A DNA stretch of 64,000 nt from the NCBI GenBank assembly GCA_038496675.1, contig CM076653.1, positions 19,053,866-19,117,865 on the forward strand, given 5' to 3'. Positions 21,991 through 36,390 of this stretch are shown here, piece by piece. Position 1 is the stretch's first letter; each line of letters starts with the position of its first letter. The notes under the pieces were generated by a model. That model saw only the letters and a list, made by a program, of their open reading frames with translations. It was not told where the DNA came from and searched no databases. Position numbers and translations under genes: made by a program. This DNA comes from Rachycentron canadum (lineage: Eukaryota; Chordata; Actinopteri; Carangiformes; Rachycentridae).

Positions 21991-24900
21991 TATGGAGGAA
22001 ATATGCTTTTTCTGCAGGGCAGCAGAGATGTATGCTGATGTATGCAGCAGCTACAGAGACAAAGATATCAAGCACCTTATCCTTTTTCCATAGGTCCAAC
22101 TCATCGTCCCTTAACTGTAAGTAAGCAAGTTTGCCATCCACTCGCAGTCATAATAACAGCTGGTTTTCAAGGTTTTTAAGTGTAAATAATAAAAGAGCAC
22201 AACTGATCAAAAGGAGATATTTAAAACAGCAAAATAAAGTAATTCTACCATCGCTAGAAGAATCATCTAAGATTAAAAGATTAAACGATCCCTGAAGAGG
22301 CTGAACAACATGCTGATAAAAGGCTTTAATAGCAAGGGTCTAAAAATAGATCTCAGGTAAACACAAGGAGAAGCCAAGTCTGCAAGGTTGGACAGACCAA
22401 GTGGGCTGTGCTGAGGGTGGTCACTATGTAGGTGTGACTACAAAATATGTAGAATATATAAAGCACCTACACCTGCTTTATGATGACAATCTGCAAACTT
22501 TAACTCTTTTTAACATCCTCAGTGGCAAATTTAGCACGTTAATCTCAGATGATGACCATGGTAAAGGTTATAGAGGGTTGAAGTCATACATGTTGACAGA
22601 CGTCACTCTTCTGTCAACATGTAGAGTTTATGGAGACATTATATTAATAACTACAACCATATCTTAAATCTTATTATAATATAATTTGCATAATTTTGTT
22701 ATTGTTATTGTGACAAGCATTGAGCTGAAAACACAGTTGTGACTGTATGCAGCCTTACAAACTGTAGACTCTTCCTTTTTGTTTCTGTGTGACATTAAAT
22801 AATTTTAGATTTTTATATAAATGTTTTCAACACGTACAGACTAGTGTACTATTAAAAAGTTTGGGCTTTTACTGTAAACAAAGAAAAGACCATTTTGTGT
22901 TATCCAGTAAACCAAAATGACCCATTACTGATCACCACCGGAGCTTGTGATGCCCACACCTCCACTTCATGGCTTGTGAACATGGCATCCTGGCTCCATC
23001 GGTTTATCCCAGACCAACAAAGTAGCATAATGTCAGACTGTGTGTCTATGTTACAGGCTCTTAGTGAGACCGAGGGAACTATTTTTTCTGCTCCTGACTG
23101 CGTGCCTGGATCTGCCGAATGCTGATGCAGCAAGTGACAATTACTTTTAAAAATACAAAGAAGCATTGTGCCCACTGAGGCGGCAAAGCAGAGAGTGAAT
23201 TGGCTAATTAAATACATCTAACACTGAACCGTCAAGGGGTTCTCATTTCCTTTCTGCCCTTTCTCCACAAGTGCAAATGAAGTAGGCTCTAAATAACCCA
23301 TTTGTTTCAAGCCTGCTGAGCATAAGGAGCTACTGCACATTACTGGCTGCTGCTGCTGTTTTGAACACACCAACAGACAAAGTCACCCATAAGCCTTTAG
23401 GAGTTGCAGGCATTCTTTCCCCGTTTCTTTCTCCCCTTGATGACAGACAATGGAAGTGTCAAATTAAAAGTTTTTTGGCCAGTACACCACCGTCTGTTGA
23501 CACTGTGCAGCTCATTAGCCTTTTCAGGCAGTTATCTCGTGAAAAATATCACTCTGAACAAAGGTCTATTCCATATTGAGCCTTAGTAATTACTTGTCCA
23601 TGGTGGGGGACAGTTTTGGCTTGTTCCTCTTTTACATGTGCTGCTGGTGTGCAGGAGATAGAAGAATAAAAGGGAGGTGCTACTCAGCAGCAGCCAGTAT
23701 GAATGGGAATAGACTTATATTGCTGTAGATTGCTACAGATTTCCCATAAGAGCAACATAATGCTTCAGGATTACACTGCATCTTTAGACAGATACTACTG
23801 TCTGTGTTTTCATGTTTTCATGTCCAATATGATGAGTGAAATGAGAGTGATCCCACCTGAAAAACCAACCTTAACTTAAGGAGAGGGGTTTCGGGAGAGG
23901 GGGGGATCTGCCCTTGACCTTATGAAAACATTTTAAAGGCTTAATAAAACCTCACTAAGACCTGAGCATGTTAACATGCTTACCGTGACACTTTGGACAT
24001 GATGTTTTACAGGTGCAGTTCAACCATGTCAAATGGTAACATTTACTAATTTGCCATAAACAGAACAGCTGAGCAGAATGGAAATATCATTAGTTTTTAA
24101 TGTATTTGGTCACAAAAACTTTGATGAGGGAAACATAAATGGCTTGGAATTTTTGGGCAATACTACAGCGCAAGATATTTCACTCAAAATCACAATTGGT
24201 TCAGTTTCAAATTTCATTGAAGTCCATCTAACAGTTATTTACATGTTTTGCTGGATAATGGATTTTGCCTTGTTGGTGGTGCTGAAAAGCTATTAGGATT
24301 CATTCTCTGGTGGTAATGAATGTTTGTATAAAATTGTATCTAACAGTTGAGAGATTTGGTAATGGAGCTATACCGTTGCTAAAAATCTCACAAAAAATAA
24401 ATCATGGTACTATAAAGAACAAATATATTTAGGTTCTTGCAAGGTTGAGGTTTTCAAATGACAGCAAATGTATTTTATTGTGTTGCTGTATGTAACACAG
24501 GTGTACAATCTGAGATACAACCTGTCCATCCACCAGTACATAGACTGGTAGTAACAGTACAACTTAATGCATCTCCACACACACAACTCCCTGCTTTCTC
24601 TATAACATCTATCCTATCGGAGATAAATGTCCATTAAAACCACTAGTGACAGAAGACATACGGAGTGATCAAGTCTATGAATGCCACAGTATGAATTTCA
24701 AATTGGATTTTCCAGGCGTATACCTTTGCTAATGTGTTTGATATTATTTTCAGATTAAGCGAGACAGCGATGTGTGAGATTACAGTGGCCACTGTAGAAA
24801 GAAAGAGATCCTTTTGGGAGAGGTCAAGCCATAAAGCTTGTCTCATCTCTGAGAGGAAATGAGGCATTAGATTGAGTTCCCGTTTTAGTCACCCAGTCCT

Positions 24901-25250
24901 AATGGGTCATCTATCCCGAGAGTCTTGGAGTTCTGTGCAACAGGGATCACAGACTCTTTGCTCTTTTCTTGATTTACACTCTGAGGGTGCAAAATAAAGA
25001 CAAAAACATTATGATAAACTTGTAATAACCATAGTTTTCATAGAAATGTTGGCGAATGACCCTTCTCTGCTGCCTGTATCATCCAATTTATCATTTTACT
25101 GTTTCCATTTTATTCATCGCTTTTGCACTTGAGAAGCCAAACCCCAATAAACAGACAAATAAAGTTTTAGAATGGAAATACATTGTCCTGATCTGTCTGA
25201 GTTTCCATTGTAAACTTTAAATTGCACTTGGCATTTGAAAGCTCTTTTTT
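21991..25250. other. Intergenic, no gene; one perfect hairpin
   Basis: No coding exon recognised. A 14-bp perfect inverted repeat lies at 22587-22623. Stretches 22895-23300 and 24640-24930 look less AT-biased and free of repeats; they might be conserved non-coding elements, but this is untested. Confidence 0.4.
22587..22623. repeat. Perfect 14-bp inverted repeat
   Basis: Left arm tacatgttgacaga (22587-22600), 9-base spacer, right arm tctgtcaacatgta (22610-22623), with no mismatch. Pairing weakens outside the arms, so it is too short for a typical miRNA precursor. Function unknown. Confidence 0.6.
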
Positions 25251-25257
25251 CACTGTC

Positions 25258-25740
25258 CCCAGAGGATGAGTTCTAATGATTTGTCAATACAGTGAATTTC
25301 ACTAGCTCCTTACTAGTGAATGGGCTTGAAGCAATTGGATGGATTGCCTTAAAATTTCATCCAGATATTCATAGTACCCTGAGGATGAATCAAGTCAGGG
25401 TGAATTTTTAGCTAGCACCAGCAGCAAGTCAAACTCTAACTTAAATCAATAGATTGGCATAAAATTAAATTCGGACATTTTTGGCTCCCAGATGATGAAT
25501 CAAAGTCATTTTCATGATCCAAAATATTTTTTTACTTTTACCAATACCATCGGTTGCAGCTCTAATTTGTCTGAATTAGTGAATGTTAGCATGCTCCCAC
25601 ACTACAATGTCAGCATGTTATGATAGTAATTGCGAAAGCATGCCACTATGCTGACATTAGCATTTAGCTCAAAGCACTGCTGTGACCCAGTACTGCCTCA
25701 AAGATCCACCAGCATGGCTTTGGTCTTGTTTCACTGTTGT
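25258..25740 (+). repeat. AT-rich interspersed repeat (AACTATTGGATG family), copy 2
   Basis: Contains agaggatgagttctaatgat, gaagcaattggatggattgc, and the end block gttagcatgctcc ... gctgacattagcatttagct followed by caaagcactgctgtg. The same family as 18600-19010, with the TAGCATG-rich 3' end present here. Confidence 0.6.
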
Positions 25741-27600
25741 CTTAATTTCTCAGTCATACTGTCACCCCCTCCTGCTGCCCCCACTTGTCCCGTAACTTTA
25801 ACAACTACCCCAACCCCCTACACCCACACCTCAGTCTTTTCTCCCTCTGCAACTCACCCATCTAACAAGGCCATGGGGCATATATGTGGGGCCTTCAGGG
25901 GCTCATTAATTTGTCCATTAGTCCCAACAAATCTCAGAGGCAACCTTAGAGTGAACCCATACCAAAGCCCTCAAGCAGGCACAGGCCACGCAGTCAACCT
26001 GCCCCTGGTGAAGAATGACAAAGCTGCCTCAGAGAGTTCATGGCAGAAACAACTCAAGACATCAACAGACATTCAGAAAGCACTGTTGGAGCTTGTAATG
26101 CTTGTGACAGCACAGTGACAGACAGACAGAAAACTGCTTACTGTCACGAGTGGCTAGTCCAATGTAAAAATACAGTATGTGATTATGACACTTGCCAAAT
26201 CCATCTGCAATAATTCTATTGTTTAGGCTGGCGAGTACACATCAGCTTTTGATTTTCTGTTCATGACGTAAAACCTAATTTCTAGGTTTGCAAAGAAAGT
26301 GTCAATGCAGTTGGGGAGACCGACACGGACTGAATTGAAAGCTCTGGTCTGACAGGTAGAAGACATTTTGAGCTGACAGCTGACAGAGGAGATGGAAGCC
26401 CTGCTGGAAGTGGGGTGTTAAGATGCTGTTTCTGCCGCTGCTGCAGCTTGATATCTCCTCCAGCCCGAGGGAAGATGAATCGGCTGCTGCTTCTGAGTCT
26501 GGAGACGAAGGAGCTTTTGCCTCACTGTTGAGGGTGGTGCAAAATGCTTATCAGCGGTTATGTTCGGCATGTATTATGGAAAAATAAGCAGTTAAGTTTC
26601 CTGGTGCTGCTAATCCATACTCCTGAGGGAAATACATAGTATGTGGGCTTTCATTTTAGAAAACTTTGATTGAAACAGAACAAAATGTTATTTATACAGG
26701 CAGAAGCTGCAGGTAAAATTATTTGTTACGTGTTCCACTAATGAAGAAATTAGAAAATGACTTTTTAAGAGGAAGACAGTGACTGATGATGCCATGCAAA
26801 ACATAAGATCTTGCAGACTTTTGTTCCAAAGTTGTGATCTTCTAACTATTTAGCAAAGACTGATCGTTCAGTGGTCTCCCATGAATGAGATGACAGCTAT
26901 ATGGACTGCTGTACTGCCGCTTCAGGGAGGATCTAAATGAGGGATGGATAGAATTGGGAACAGGAAGAGATGGAGAGGGGGATGTTAACGACAGGGCAAT
27001 CTGTCAGCACTCACGGCTAAGACAAATGGTCCAATCTACACAGACTCGTGTCCCCTCTGCATGTCTCATGGGGGCACTCACTGCAGCTGTTGGTGCGGCT
27101 ATTGCCATTCATATAACATTCATATAAAAAGCAAAGTTTATAAGCAGGAATTGATCTTTTCTTGTCATAATATCAGGCAACAGTTAAGCTGAGGTGACAT
27201 ACTGCAGATCTTGACAGGTACATTGTGAGAACTCTCTGCCTAGTTAGTCAGAATACCAACTGCTAAAGTGACCTGGGTAATGTGTTTGAAATGTTCAGGT
27301 AAGAACAAGACCAAAGGGTGTGCTCAGGTGCAGAGAGAAGCAACTTCTTTGTGCAGTCTGTGCTGATTTGCTCCAAACAACCAATGTTTGTTCATGACTG
27401 AGGCAGAGACACCGTACACAGCGATCGACATACGTACATACGTACGTACGCACGCACGCACACACACACACGCACACACACACACTGACGTTAGCTGTAG
27501 GCTTCCAAGAAGGGAACACACAAACCACGTGTTTGGGAGTGTGCTTGTGTATGGATTTGTGATCTGATCTTAGAAATTATACCTCTGTTATTTCACTCCA
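25741..27600. other. Intergenic, nothing recognised except a microsatellite
   Basis: Unique-looking sequence. A compound (ACGT)n/(CA)n tract lies at 27425-27486 and a (CT)n tract at 27606-27626. The 162-codon ORF at 25630-26118 starts inside a repeat and has no recognisable domain. Confidence 0.4.
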
Positions 27601-27639
27601 GTCGCACTCTCTCTCTCTCTCTCTCTTCACAGTTCTTCA

Positions 27640-28290
27640 TAAAGCCCCAGGATAAGTGCTAATTTTTTGCTCAGGTTGAGACATTTTCCATTAAGGCAAT
27701 CAAGTCTTCGCCTCAGTTCAGTGCTGCAACTTGGCAATATTGCGTCACTCACATCTTTGACTTTGTATTCAATTGTGCCACCTCTAAAAATGGCCTTGCA
27801 TTCTGTCTGAACACATGGTTTGAATGTATTACAGCTACAGCTACAGCGGTGCATTGAGCTAAATGTTAACACCAATGTGCTATAATGCTAACAATGACAA
27901 TGCTAACACGCTGACATTTTGCAGATCATATTTTCCAGCATTCTAGTTTAGCATGTTAGCCTGATATATTGACTAATAAGCCCACAAGGCAGTAGTTTAG
28001 CAGATATTTGCTTATAGTCAAGAATCGGTCTAATCTTCAACTTGATCATGGTTTTAGTGAGAAGTCAGGAAAACCAAAGTTATTACAGTTATAACACTGA
28101 TTGGTAATCTATCAGATATTTGTTGAGACCTCGCCAGTAGGTTTCTTCACCTGGGGACCATGAATGTTTTTACCAAATTAAATTGCAAGTCAGATAGTTA
28201 TAGATATGAAAAGTCATGAGAATTCATCCTGTGGGGACCATGAATGTGAAGATATTTCAGCCTGGACAAAAGTGGTGGACTGACAGATTG
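27640..28290 (-). repeat. AT-rich interspersed repeat (AACTATTGGATG family), copy 3, inverted
   Basis: Reverse orientation: gagctaaatgttaacacca, acaatgctaacacgctgaca, gtttagcatgttagcctga, and further right atcagatatttgttgagac and ctggggaccatgaatg, which appears twice (about 28150 and 28230). Diverged. Confidence 0.5.
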
Positions 28291-31200
28291 ACATTGTGGT
28301 TCACAGAGCCAGGTTGCATAGGCAGCTAAAAAATTTTTCCCCCATAAATGTAAAGACAGTGGACAAAGTTGGAGTGTCCGTCTTTCCAGCATGTCAGAAT
28401 AAAAAAAAACTAAAAAACTAAAAAACAAACAAACAAACAAAAAAAACTGTATCCAGGGAGAGAGAAGAGAAGTGGCACAAAATTGCTCAGCACATTTCTC
28501 TTGTCCTCCCCCTCTCTTTCTCCAGGAGTTTCGGCTGATTGTAGCCTCAAGATAAAGAGCCCTTCTGTGTGTGGAGCAGACCTGACCTCTACAACCCTGC
28601 AGCAACACATCCCTCACATGATAAACCCAAGAAAAGTGGAAACCTGGAACTAAAGCGAATAATAGGCAGAGACAGATTCCCACTGGCAAACAGGAGAGTG
28701 TCCACGGTTTCTGTGTGCCTGCGCGCCAGTTTGTGTGTTACCCATTGCCTCTTGCCAAAGAGAGGCCTTTTGTCTGTTCCAATATATTTTCATGAATCTA
28801 TCTTTAGATGAGATTCATCGTGATGAGACTGAGTCCAGTTTTCTGAATGGTTCCAGGACTGTGCACAGTATGAGTCTCTGAGGCATTAACGTTTTGAGGT
28901 GCAAGAGTTCCTTTTGCTGGAGCAGCTCCCAAATTACAGATCCCTCTGCATGCAGGTCTCCTAGGCAGCTCGATCTATGAGACAGGAGCCTTTATTCAGT
29001 AGAGGGTTTATCGCTGAGACAGAACAAAGACCCTCGTTCTCCCACAGAGGCGACAGGTGGAGGGAGGACATTTTGACAAGATGAGAGCATCATCTCATCA
29101 ACTTTTTTGCTCCCATTTCCTTTTTTCCGTAGTACCCAAGACATTAAGAATGATTATGATATTATTTTCCTTATCTTATTTCAGGATTACTTGCCCAAAT
29201 TGTACTGAAGTCTCAATGATGGATATTAAAAAGCTCAGAAAATCAAATTGAAATTAATGGAATACTGTAAGCACAAAGCACTAAGTGTAATTTGCATTAA
29301 CTGACTGCTTTGTAAAGTTTTTATTTATGATTAAACATGGAAACTTACAGCCATGACAGAAGAAAATTCCTTCTTTTTACTTTTGACTGTGCTATTACTT
29401 GTTTCTTGTTCACCACCTTCAAGTAATCCCACAATTATGGTAAAAAAAAAAAAAAAAAAAAATCAATTCCTGTAACATATTGTGCACAGAACGTCTTCAG
29501 GAAAAGTCTAGAAACGAAGCTGTGATATTCAGGTGTTAAAACTTAACGTTGGACCCGCTTGTCTCCACTGCATCCCATAACATAGCAATGAACTCGTCCT
29601 CATGATGCCTTCGGCTGCAGATCTGGCATTGTGTCGACTTTAATAGCTTCTGTAACAAAGTTAAGAAATGAATCACTTCAATTTGCTGAGGGCTACTTGT
29701 GTTGTACTGTGCTGTACTACTCAGTGCTGTACATGGAGAATGAATCATGGTCACGATTTGCAGTGTTGAATGTAACTTTTGCAGAGGAATGATGGGGAGG
29801 GAGAGACAGCCAGTTTTTTTCTTACTTTAATTGCAGCGCATGTTATTATCTGCAGGAATTAGCAAGGACGTTTTCACCAGTGATGTCTTTATAATTGCCA
29901 TACAATAGTTTTGACTGTCACTCTTTGTAGCACCATACTGTTGCATTTGCATATTTATGTAAAATTAAAATCAAACACATTAATAAAAAATATCATAATC
30001 AGAACGTTGGAGAAAGTGTTTCTCCCCTCTCACAAAGACTTGTATCATTTCACATGGAAATGGTGTTATGAAGGTCATTTTTCTCTTTAACATAGTCCAA
30101 GTACTAGTATAGTTTAGTGTTAGAAAGTCCTCTGTGGCTGGCATCTGACAGGCCTTTGTCAAATCTGAGAAAACAACCCAGATGGTTGAGGTAATCTAAC
30201 ATTGTTTTACGCCCCTTTCAGGGACATAAACTGTGCCACTGCCTACTATACTAGTGTCAGGCTATTGTCCCTCCCAACTATCAGTAGAGGAAGAAGTGCC
30301 ATGGACAAAGTATGTTAATGAAAATAAAGAAATGTGTGGTGATGCATGTTTGACCAGTGTGTTTTGATTAACAATAGAAACCTTGAAACCGCAGTGTTAC
30401 ATGGTTTGGAGATTAAATTCTGTTTTACAAGCTGATAGTGTGGAGATAAGAAAGACAACGGCATTTAAACTAAGCAGTTATCGTGTTGTCATTAACAGCA
30501 TGTCTACATAGGAGATAGAACGTGAATGGTACGTTAGCAAAGGATCTGCAGCTTCACTGCTCTACCTGTGTTCAGACAGCATGCATTCAGATATAACAGA
30601 GTGTAGGACTCTGGTATTCCTCAGAGTTCAATACAAAAATGGAGTAAAATGGAAGAAATAAGCTTCATTTTGGATTTAAACACACAAAGCTCAAGTGAAA
30701 CAGCTGGACTGGAAATAAAAGTGCATCTGTTATGACAGACACACTGTAATAACCACCACACTTAAATGTTAAAGTGACACTGTAAGAGGAAGAATATATA
30801 AGTTACAATGCTTAATTCAATACAAAATTTGGGAGTTTGCTGCTGCTGGTCTGGTATGACCAGTAGTTTATGATGACATGCAGGTTAATGGTAGCAAACT
30901 TTAGATTTTGACATTGTTCTGTAACTGACATTAGAGAGACTTTATGATTTTTTGCCACTTGTGCTACTTTTACAGTGTATTTTAAAATAACATCCTGTTA
31001 TTGCCTCTCAGATTGGCTCACTTTGTGTGTGCACAACTCATTTTTTTTCTTTGTGGAAAAGTGTGGTTTCACACAATTTGTGTCTTCAACGTATAATCAG
31101 CGGTTTTGGAGTATAATTCCACAAAACACTTCAGAGGAGCAGGCTGAAATCAAGCGTTAAGTGTAGCTTTTGCCTGTGAGCCTCACAGCTCTCTGTTGTT

Positions 31201-34200
31201 TTCATACCACTAAATGATGCCTCTCAGCGCTGTCAGTGTCTCAAGCAGTGGATGTTATTACAGCAGCCTTTTTCCTCTGATCTTCCTCTTTCTCTGCTTG
31301 TTATCCAATAGCTTCTTTATGACTTGAACAGCTCCATCATCACAGAACAGAGTCGTTGCAGAAAAGTGCTGCAGGCCCTGAACACTGAGCTTGTGTCACT
31401 GGGGTTATTGTATGTCACAAGGTTGCGGCGCTTATAGGACGCAGTATGTAGGCTAAACCTCATCAACGCTTGTTGTGGAAACAGCTCCCACTGAAGGAGG
31501 GAGACTAAACTGGTCGGTAGGGACAGTGATGTGATTACAGTGTGTGTGCATGCACAGCCGATCTGTTGTCATTAACATTTTACACTCCTCTTTGTAACAT
31601 CAGTGTAGCACAGCATTATTGCCTGCGGCCCTGGACTGCCTGCAACCCTGCCAACCTTGTTCAGGATCACTGCTGATGAGAGAGGGATGTTTGAAAACTC
31701 TGCTAATGGGCACAGCAAAGAGAAAGCGTTTCATTTTACCACAGCAGCTGTCTGCTTGACTTTGTGCACCCGCTCACACATACACATACACATACACACC
31801 TTTGTAGTCTCTTCTTCGATAATTAAAGTTAGAGCTTACCTGATGTCTGTGAAGTTAAATTAGCTCGCAATCTTCATTAGCCCCCTTGATTTTCAGAAAG
31901 TTTATTTACACAGCATATTTCAAAACAACAAAATAGTACTGAAATGCCATCATTATATAGACAATGCATGTGGATTATTATTATGTTGCAGCCTTATACA
32001 ACATTTTTTAAAATCCCTCATTAATTTACATTTGAGGCAATTATATAACTTTATACATGCTAATATTTTTTTTGCAAATGAATCATAAAGGCAAAACTGA
32101 AATATAACATTAATATAAAAATGAAGACACTTGAAATTTAGCTCCTATTTCATTTAATCACGGTTCCCAGACTGTAGACCGTGACCCATGGGTGAGCCTG
32201 GTAGGTGTTGCAAATGGGACAAGAAATCATGAGCAAAAAAGTACAATTTAAAACTATAATATCTTAAATATTTTAAAGAGAAATTATCTTTAAAAATATT
32301 AAAAATGTATTAAGGTACTATGTCAGTGTGATAGTCCAGCGAAAGGAACTTTTAAAATGTCGCCACTACACCTTACATATCGGTAAAAGACAACATTCAT
32401 GGCAAAAACTGCAATATCAAAATGGATCTAAATGGTTAGCAAAAAAACCTCAATGTTCCATCATCATGAAAATAAAAAGTGCTCTGAGAAAATATTATTT
32501 GGCTTTTGTATTGTTATGGGGTCAGATGTGGGTGATCTCGGTTCAGTTCTGGGTAAAAATCTAAACTAAAGTCACAACTCGCCCTGTATCTAGTTAGCCA
32601 GATAGGTAGCATCTGCAGCCTTGTTCAGCTAAGGCATAAGAAACTTTAGAGAAATACATGTTTATTGTTTACAATTATGTGACAGTGACATGATTATGAG
32701 AAAGGTTTGTTTTCCCAGGTTGTGAGAAAAGTACAGAGTGATCTCAAAGTCACTGAGGTTAAACACTGCAAACCAAGTGTGGCATTACAGTACATTCACT
32801 GCATGCAAATACTTCGGCCATAAAAAAAAAAAAAAAAGGGTTTTGAGACAACCAAGGGATCTGAATCAGATACTGCAGGTCTACTGGGTCACATTATAGC
32901 AGCAAACTGAAAGAGACCTGGCAGGGAAACAGCAGAAATGAACATTAACACAGAGCTTGTTTCATTTCTTTAATCTGCATATTCTCCATCAAATCAAGAT
33001 GAAGAGATATTTGTGGGGGCACAATGCCCCACAGACTTTGGCACAGAACTTTTTCCACTTGGGCTGATTCTGATTTACAAAAATTCATCTGAAATAAATG
33101 ATCCTTCGACAAACACTGCTGGCTGACAAAATGTAGAAGCTGGGAAAAAGATAAAGGAGAAAAGAAAGTATCAGAGGAAGAGGCAGTGACTTCACCACCA
33201 CATACCTTAGTGGTTACTGAATTGACGCAGATTTTGATTGCCCACTCATGGACCCCTAAACCACAAGGCCAGTTGTCACATCAAGTTTTCTGTTCATGTT
33301 TATCCCCACATTGCTAAAGGGATTTGTGGTAGAGCATGATAGATTAATCCTTCTTGAGGTGAACTTGTATACTTGAGTGAATTACAAGAATTTTGTTTTA
33401 CCAGGAGAAATTGTATTTTCAACTCAAAATGCCAGGTAAGGACAATAAAACAATACTGAAGGTCTTAACCTGGTGTATACAGAAGGTATGGATTATGTGA
33501 GTCTGTATGTAGAGAGCAGAAGCCCACAAAAGCTAATTGAGTTTTTATCCTTCTCATCTTGAACTGGCTCATGTACAGAAGAGTAACCGGAGAGATCCTA
33601 ATTGCCCAAAGCGTTGGCTTGTGGATGGTAATAGAGGTATCGTGAAGTACTATCTGATATCTACATATGAAGCTCATGTTACACAGCACTTTAAGAATAT
33701 TGCATTTCATCTGTCGAGGGGCTGTCTGAGCCTGTATCTCAGGCCTATTTCATTATTCTCCAGCGCTGCTGCCAGACTGCTTTGCTGGCACAGAGACTCG
33801 TCTCATTTCATACAGAGAATAGAAAATGACAAGATGGAGCGCAAAGGGGCGGAACGACATACTTGACAACTGGGAGCTGAGATTGTAACTGGAGAAATGT
33901 GAATGTAAGTATTTCCACATTCGCTGAGGCTCCCAGGAGAGAGGGCTCCGTTTGAGGTCTTGGATATCATCCACACAAGGAAAGCTAACAAAATACGAAC
34001 CCCTGGAACTGACGAAATGCAGTAAAAAGTTGAGTCCAAATTATAATGAAATACATAAATAAATAACACTCTTGACTAAATAATTAAAATTGATAAGTGT
34101 AAAAAAAAAAATCTATATATAAATAAAAAAAAATGTTTTTTTTTTTTTTTTAACTTTTCCTTTGACATAAATTCAGGTGGTAAAAAAAGCAAAAATTTGA

Positions 34201-36215
34201 TATTTTCTACAGAATACATCACCACGTGACTTGCTAATTCACCTGAAAGGACAGTTACTTTAAAACGTGGAGCACCAGCTATTCAGTCAGCTAGTTAGCT
34301 TCCTAGCCGAGGCCATATACTGTACTGGACACTGCTGTAGCATCCCTATATAAACTATTAACTCATTACAATGCTATGCTTCTATTTTCAGAACATTCAC
34401 TTCTTTTTGAACTGCATGTCGTGTATGTCTTGTTTGTCAAAGTGAAAAAGTAAGTTTTGTTGTTTTGTCTGTGAAATAAACTAAACATTGGCATTTCTTT
34501 GCTAGGTTTGTTATTGTTAGCCTGCTGGCTAAAATGCTTTAGCTTCTGTCATACTACAAGTGTGCAGATGACAGTAGGTATTGAGGTGTTATTGAAAAAA
34601 TGTTTGCCAAATCCAAAGAATAGGTAAAACTGTAGAGCTGGCAAGTAAAAGAGTAAATAAAATTCAATATTAATTTAATAACTCAAATTAGAATTGATTC
34701 TTAAATTACATTTATTTAGAAAATTACAAAATCGAAATTTTAGAATTTAATAAAATGCTTTTGTAACCAACTGATGAAGGTTGAAATATTTCTCCTCAAA
34801 CATCATCTAAATGTATAACTGAATTAAACTTTTTCTACTAGATTTTGCCAGTGGGCACCCTGTAACATAGTGGGGTTGTCTTCCTTCAGTGGTCCTCATC
34901 CCGAAACTGTCTCATGATAATAATATGATTTATAATATATAATATAATGTAAGATCAACTGTAACAATGTCATTAAGAGAGGAAGAAAATGGATTTCTGG
35001 ACTAAACATACATGTAAAAGACATGAAGGCTTGCTTCGTGTAAAGAGCTATGAAAAATCCAATAATTTGAGGCAACATAAATTCTTACTTCCTCTGTGGG
35101 TACTGTAGACAGAGGAGTTGAACCACCATCCACTTTAACACCACTTGTACCAAGAGATTAATGGCAGGAGCACAGCCTTCGTATTCTGCAGGTCTACAAG
35201 GCCTGCTGAGCGTCCCAATTTTCAGGGGGGGAAGAAAAACGACATGTTTTTAAACAGGGGTTTTGACCTTTTAACAGCGTTGCAGGATGGCGTGATCGTG
35301 CTTCTCCTGGCTGTCGCTGCTCCCTGTGTCTTGCTGCTGTGCTGCTGAGGTCATTACTCACTGTGACACTCCGCTGATCTACATCATATTACCAAGCGTT
35401 TAATATTGTTCCCTGCTGACCATACGGCCTCGCAAAACAACTACCAAGAGGACTAGCAGGCCGTACTAAATACATCATCAAGATTGTTAAAGAGCTTCCC
35501 TCAGCAAATCCCTCACACTGCTGTGGAACGTCTGGAAAACTTTTTAATTTTGCTTTGCACCGCTGGTCTGACATTCTGGCTGATTAGATATTGATCATCT
35601 TCTCTGAAGTACTTTGAGAAAATATACATGCAATGCAATCAAAATCTTTAAGATTTTACCTCCTGAGGAGTGGAGTGCTTACTGTGATAAACAACAGTAC
35701 TGGGCTACAGTATATCATACATTTTTTCCACTTCTCTTGTATTCAATTTTCTTACACTTCACACCACAAAATTGGAAAGAAGAGTGCACTCAAAGAAAAG
35801 AAAGCAACCGAGATGCTTTTTCGTACAGACCTGAGGCTACTGTGTTTCTCTATAGCTCTCTAAATCAGTTTCATTTCTCTCACCACCTCAGATTATACAA
35901 GAATCACCAGAGCTTTGTCAGATGGCAAAGATCTGTCAGTAAGCTCTCACCCTTTATTTGGACATGGAGGGAAAAAAATAACACTTGCTCTTCAAGGCTT
36001 GACAGCAGAGCAATAATGCACAGACACACACCTCAGGTGATGTTTACGTTGGAGCGAGTCCTCATGGAAATGTTTGACATGTCAGCAATAGGGTTCCTGA
36101 CAAGGGCTGCTTTTACCCAGAGAAAAACTACTACAGTGTCTCATACATGACTTTCTTTACAACTTAGGGTAACTTATATTTTAACATACAACCCCTGTAA
36201 TCTTCCTTAAAGGCA
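28291..36215. other. Intergenic, no gene recognised
   Basis: About 7.9 kb with no exon that I can support. An (A)n tract lies at 29443-29462 and (CA)-rich stretches near 31771. A short piece at 32160-32230 (ggttcccagactgtagaccg) resembles a common fish repeat. Region 33500-33900 is repeat-free and not AT-rich. The 178-codon ORF at 35614-36150 has no family signature. Confidence 0.4.
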
Positions 36216-36219
36216 TGAT

Positions 36220-36390
36220 TAAGAGAGTATCATCAACAATCTACTCATCTAGCTCTCAAATCTTGAGAGTTAGATGAGAAGATTAACAATTTATCTGTCT
36301 CTAAATATAAACCTTGGAGATATTTAGCCTGGCTTAGCATAGGGACTGGAAACGGGGAAACAGCTAGAGACTAAAGCTCATTGATTACAC
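36220..36390 (+). repeat. Interspersed repeat with GAGAGTTAGATGAGAAGATT block
   Basis: Contains agttagatgagaagatta, then ttagcctggcttagcata, gggactggaaacggggaaac and agctagagac. These blocks recur in percomorph genomes as I recall. The class is unknown. The start includes a short hairpin around 36245-36273. Confidence 0.5.

Noticed and set aside
25630..26118. 162-codon open frame, + strand
   Set aside because: Begins in the interspersed repeat end and continues into C-rich DNA; Pro/Thr-rich and without family match.
28198..28689. 163-codon open frame, - strand
   Set aside because: Starts inside a (AAAC)n-rich stretch and covers part of an interspersed repeat; no recognisable protein.
35614..36150. 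178-codon open frame, + strand
   Set aside because: No domain, repeat or exon signal; composition is random-like and an ORF of this length can occur by chance in 64 kb. Cross-species alignment would settle it.
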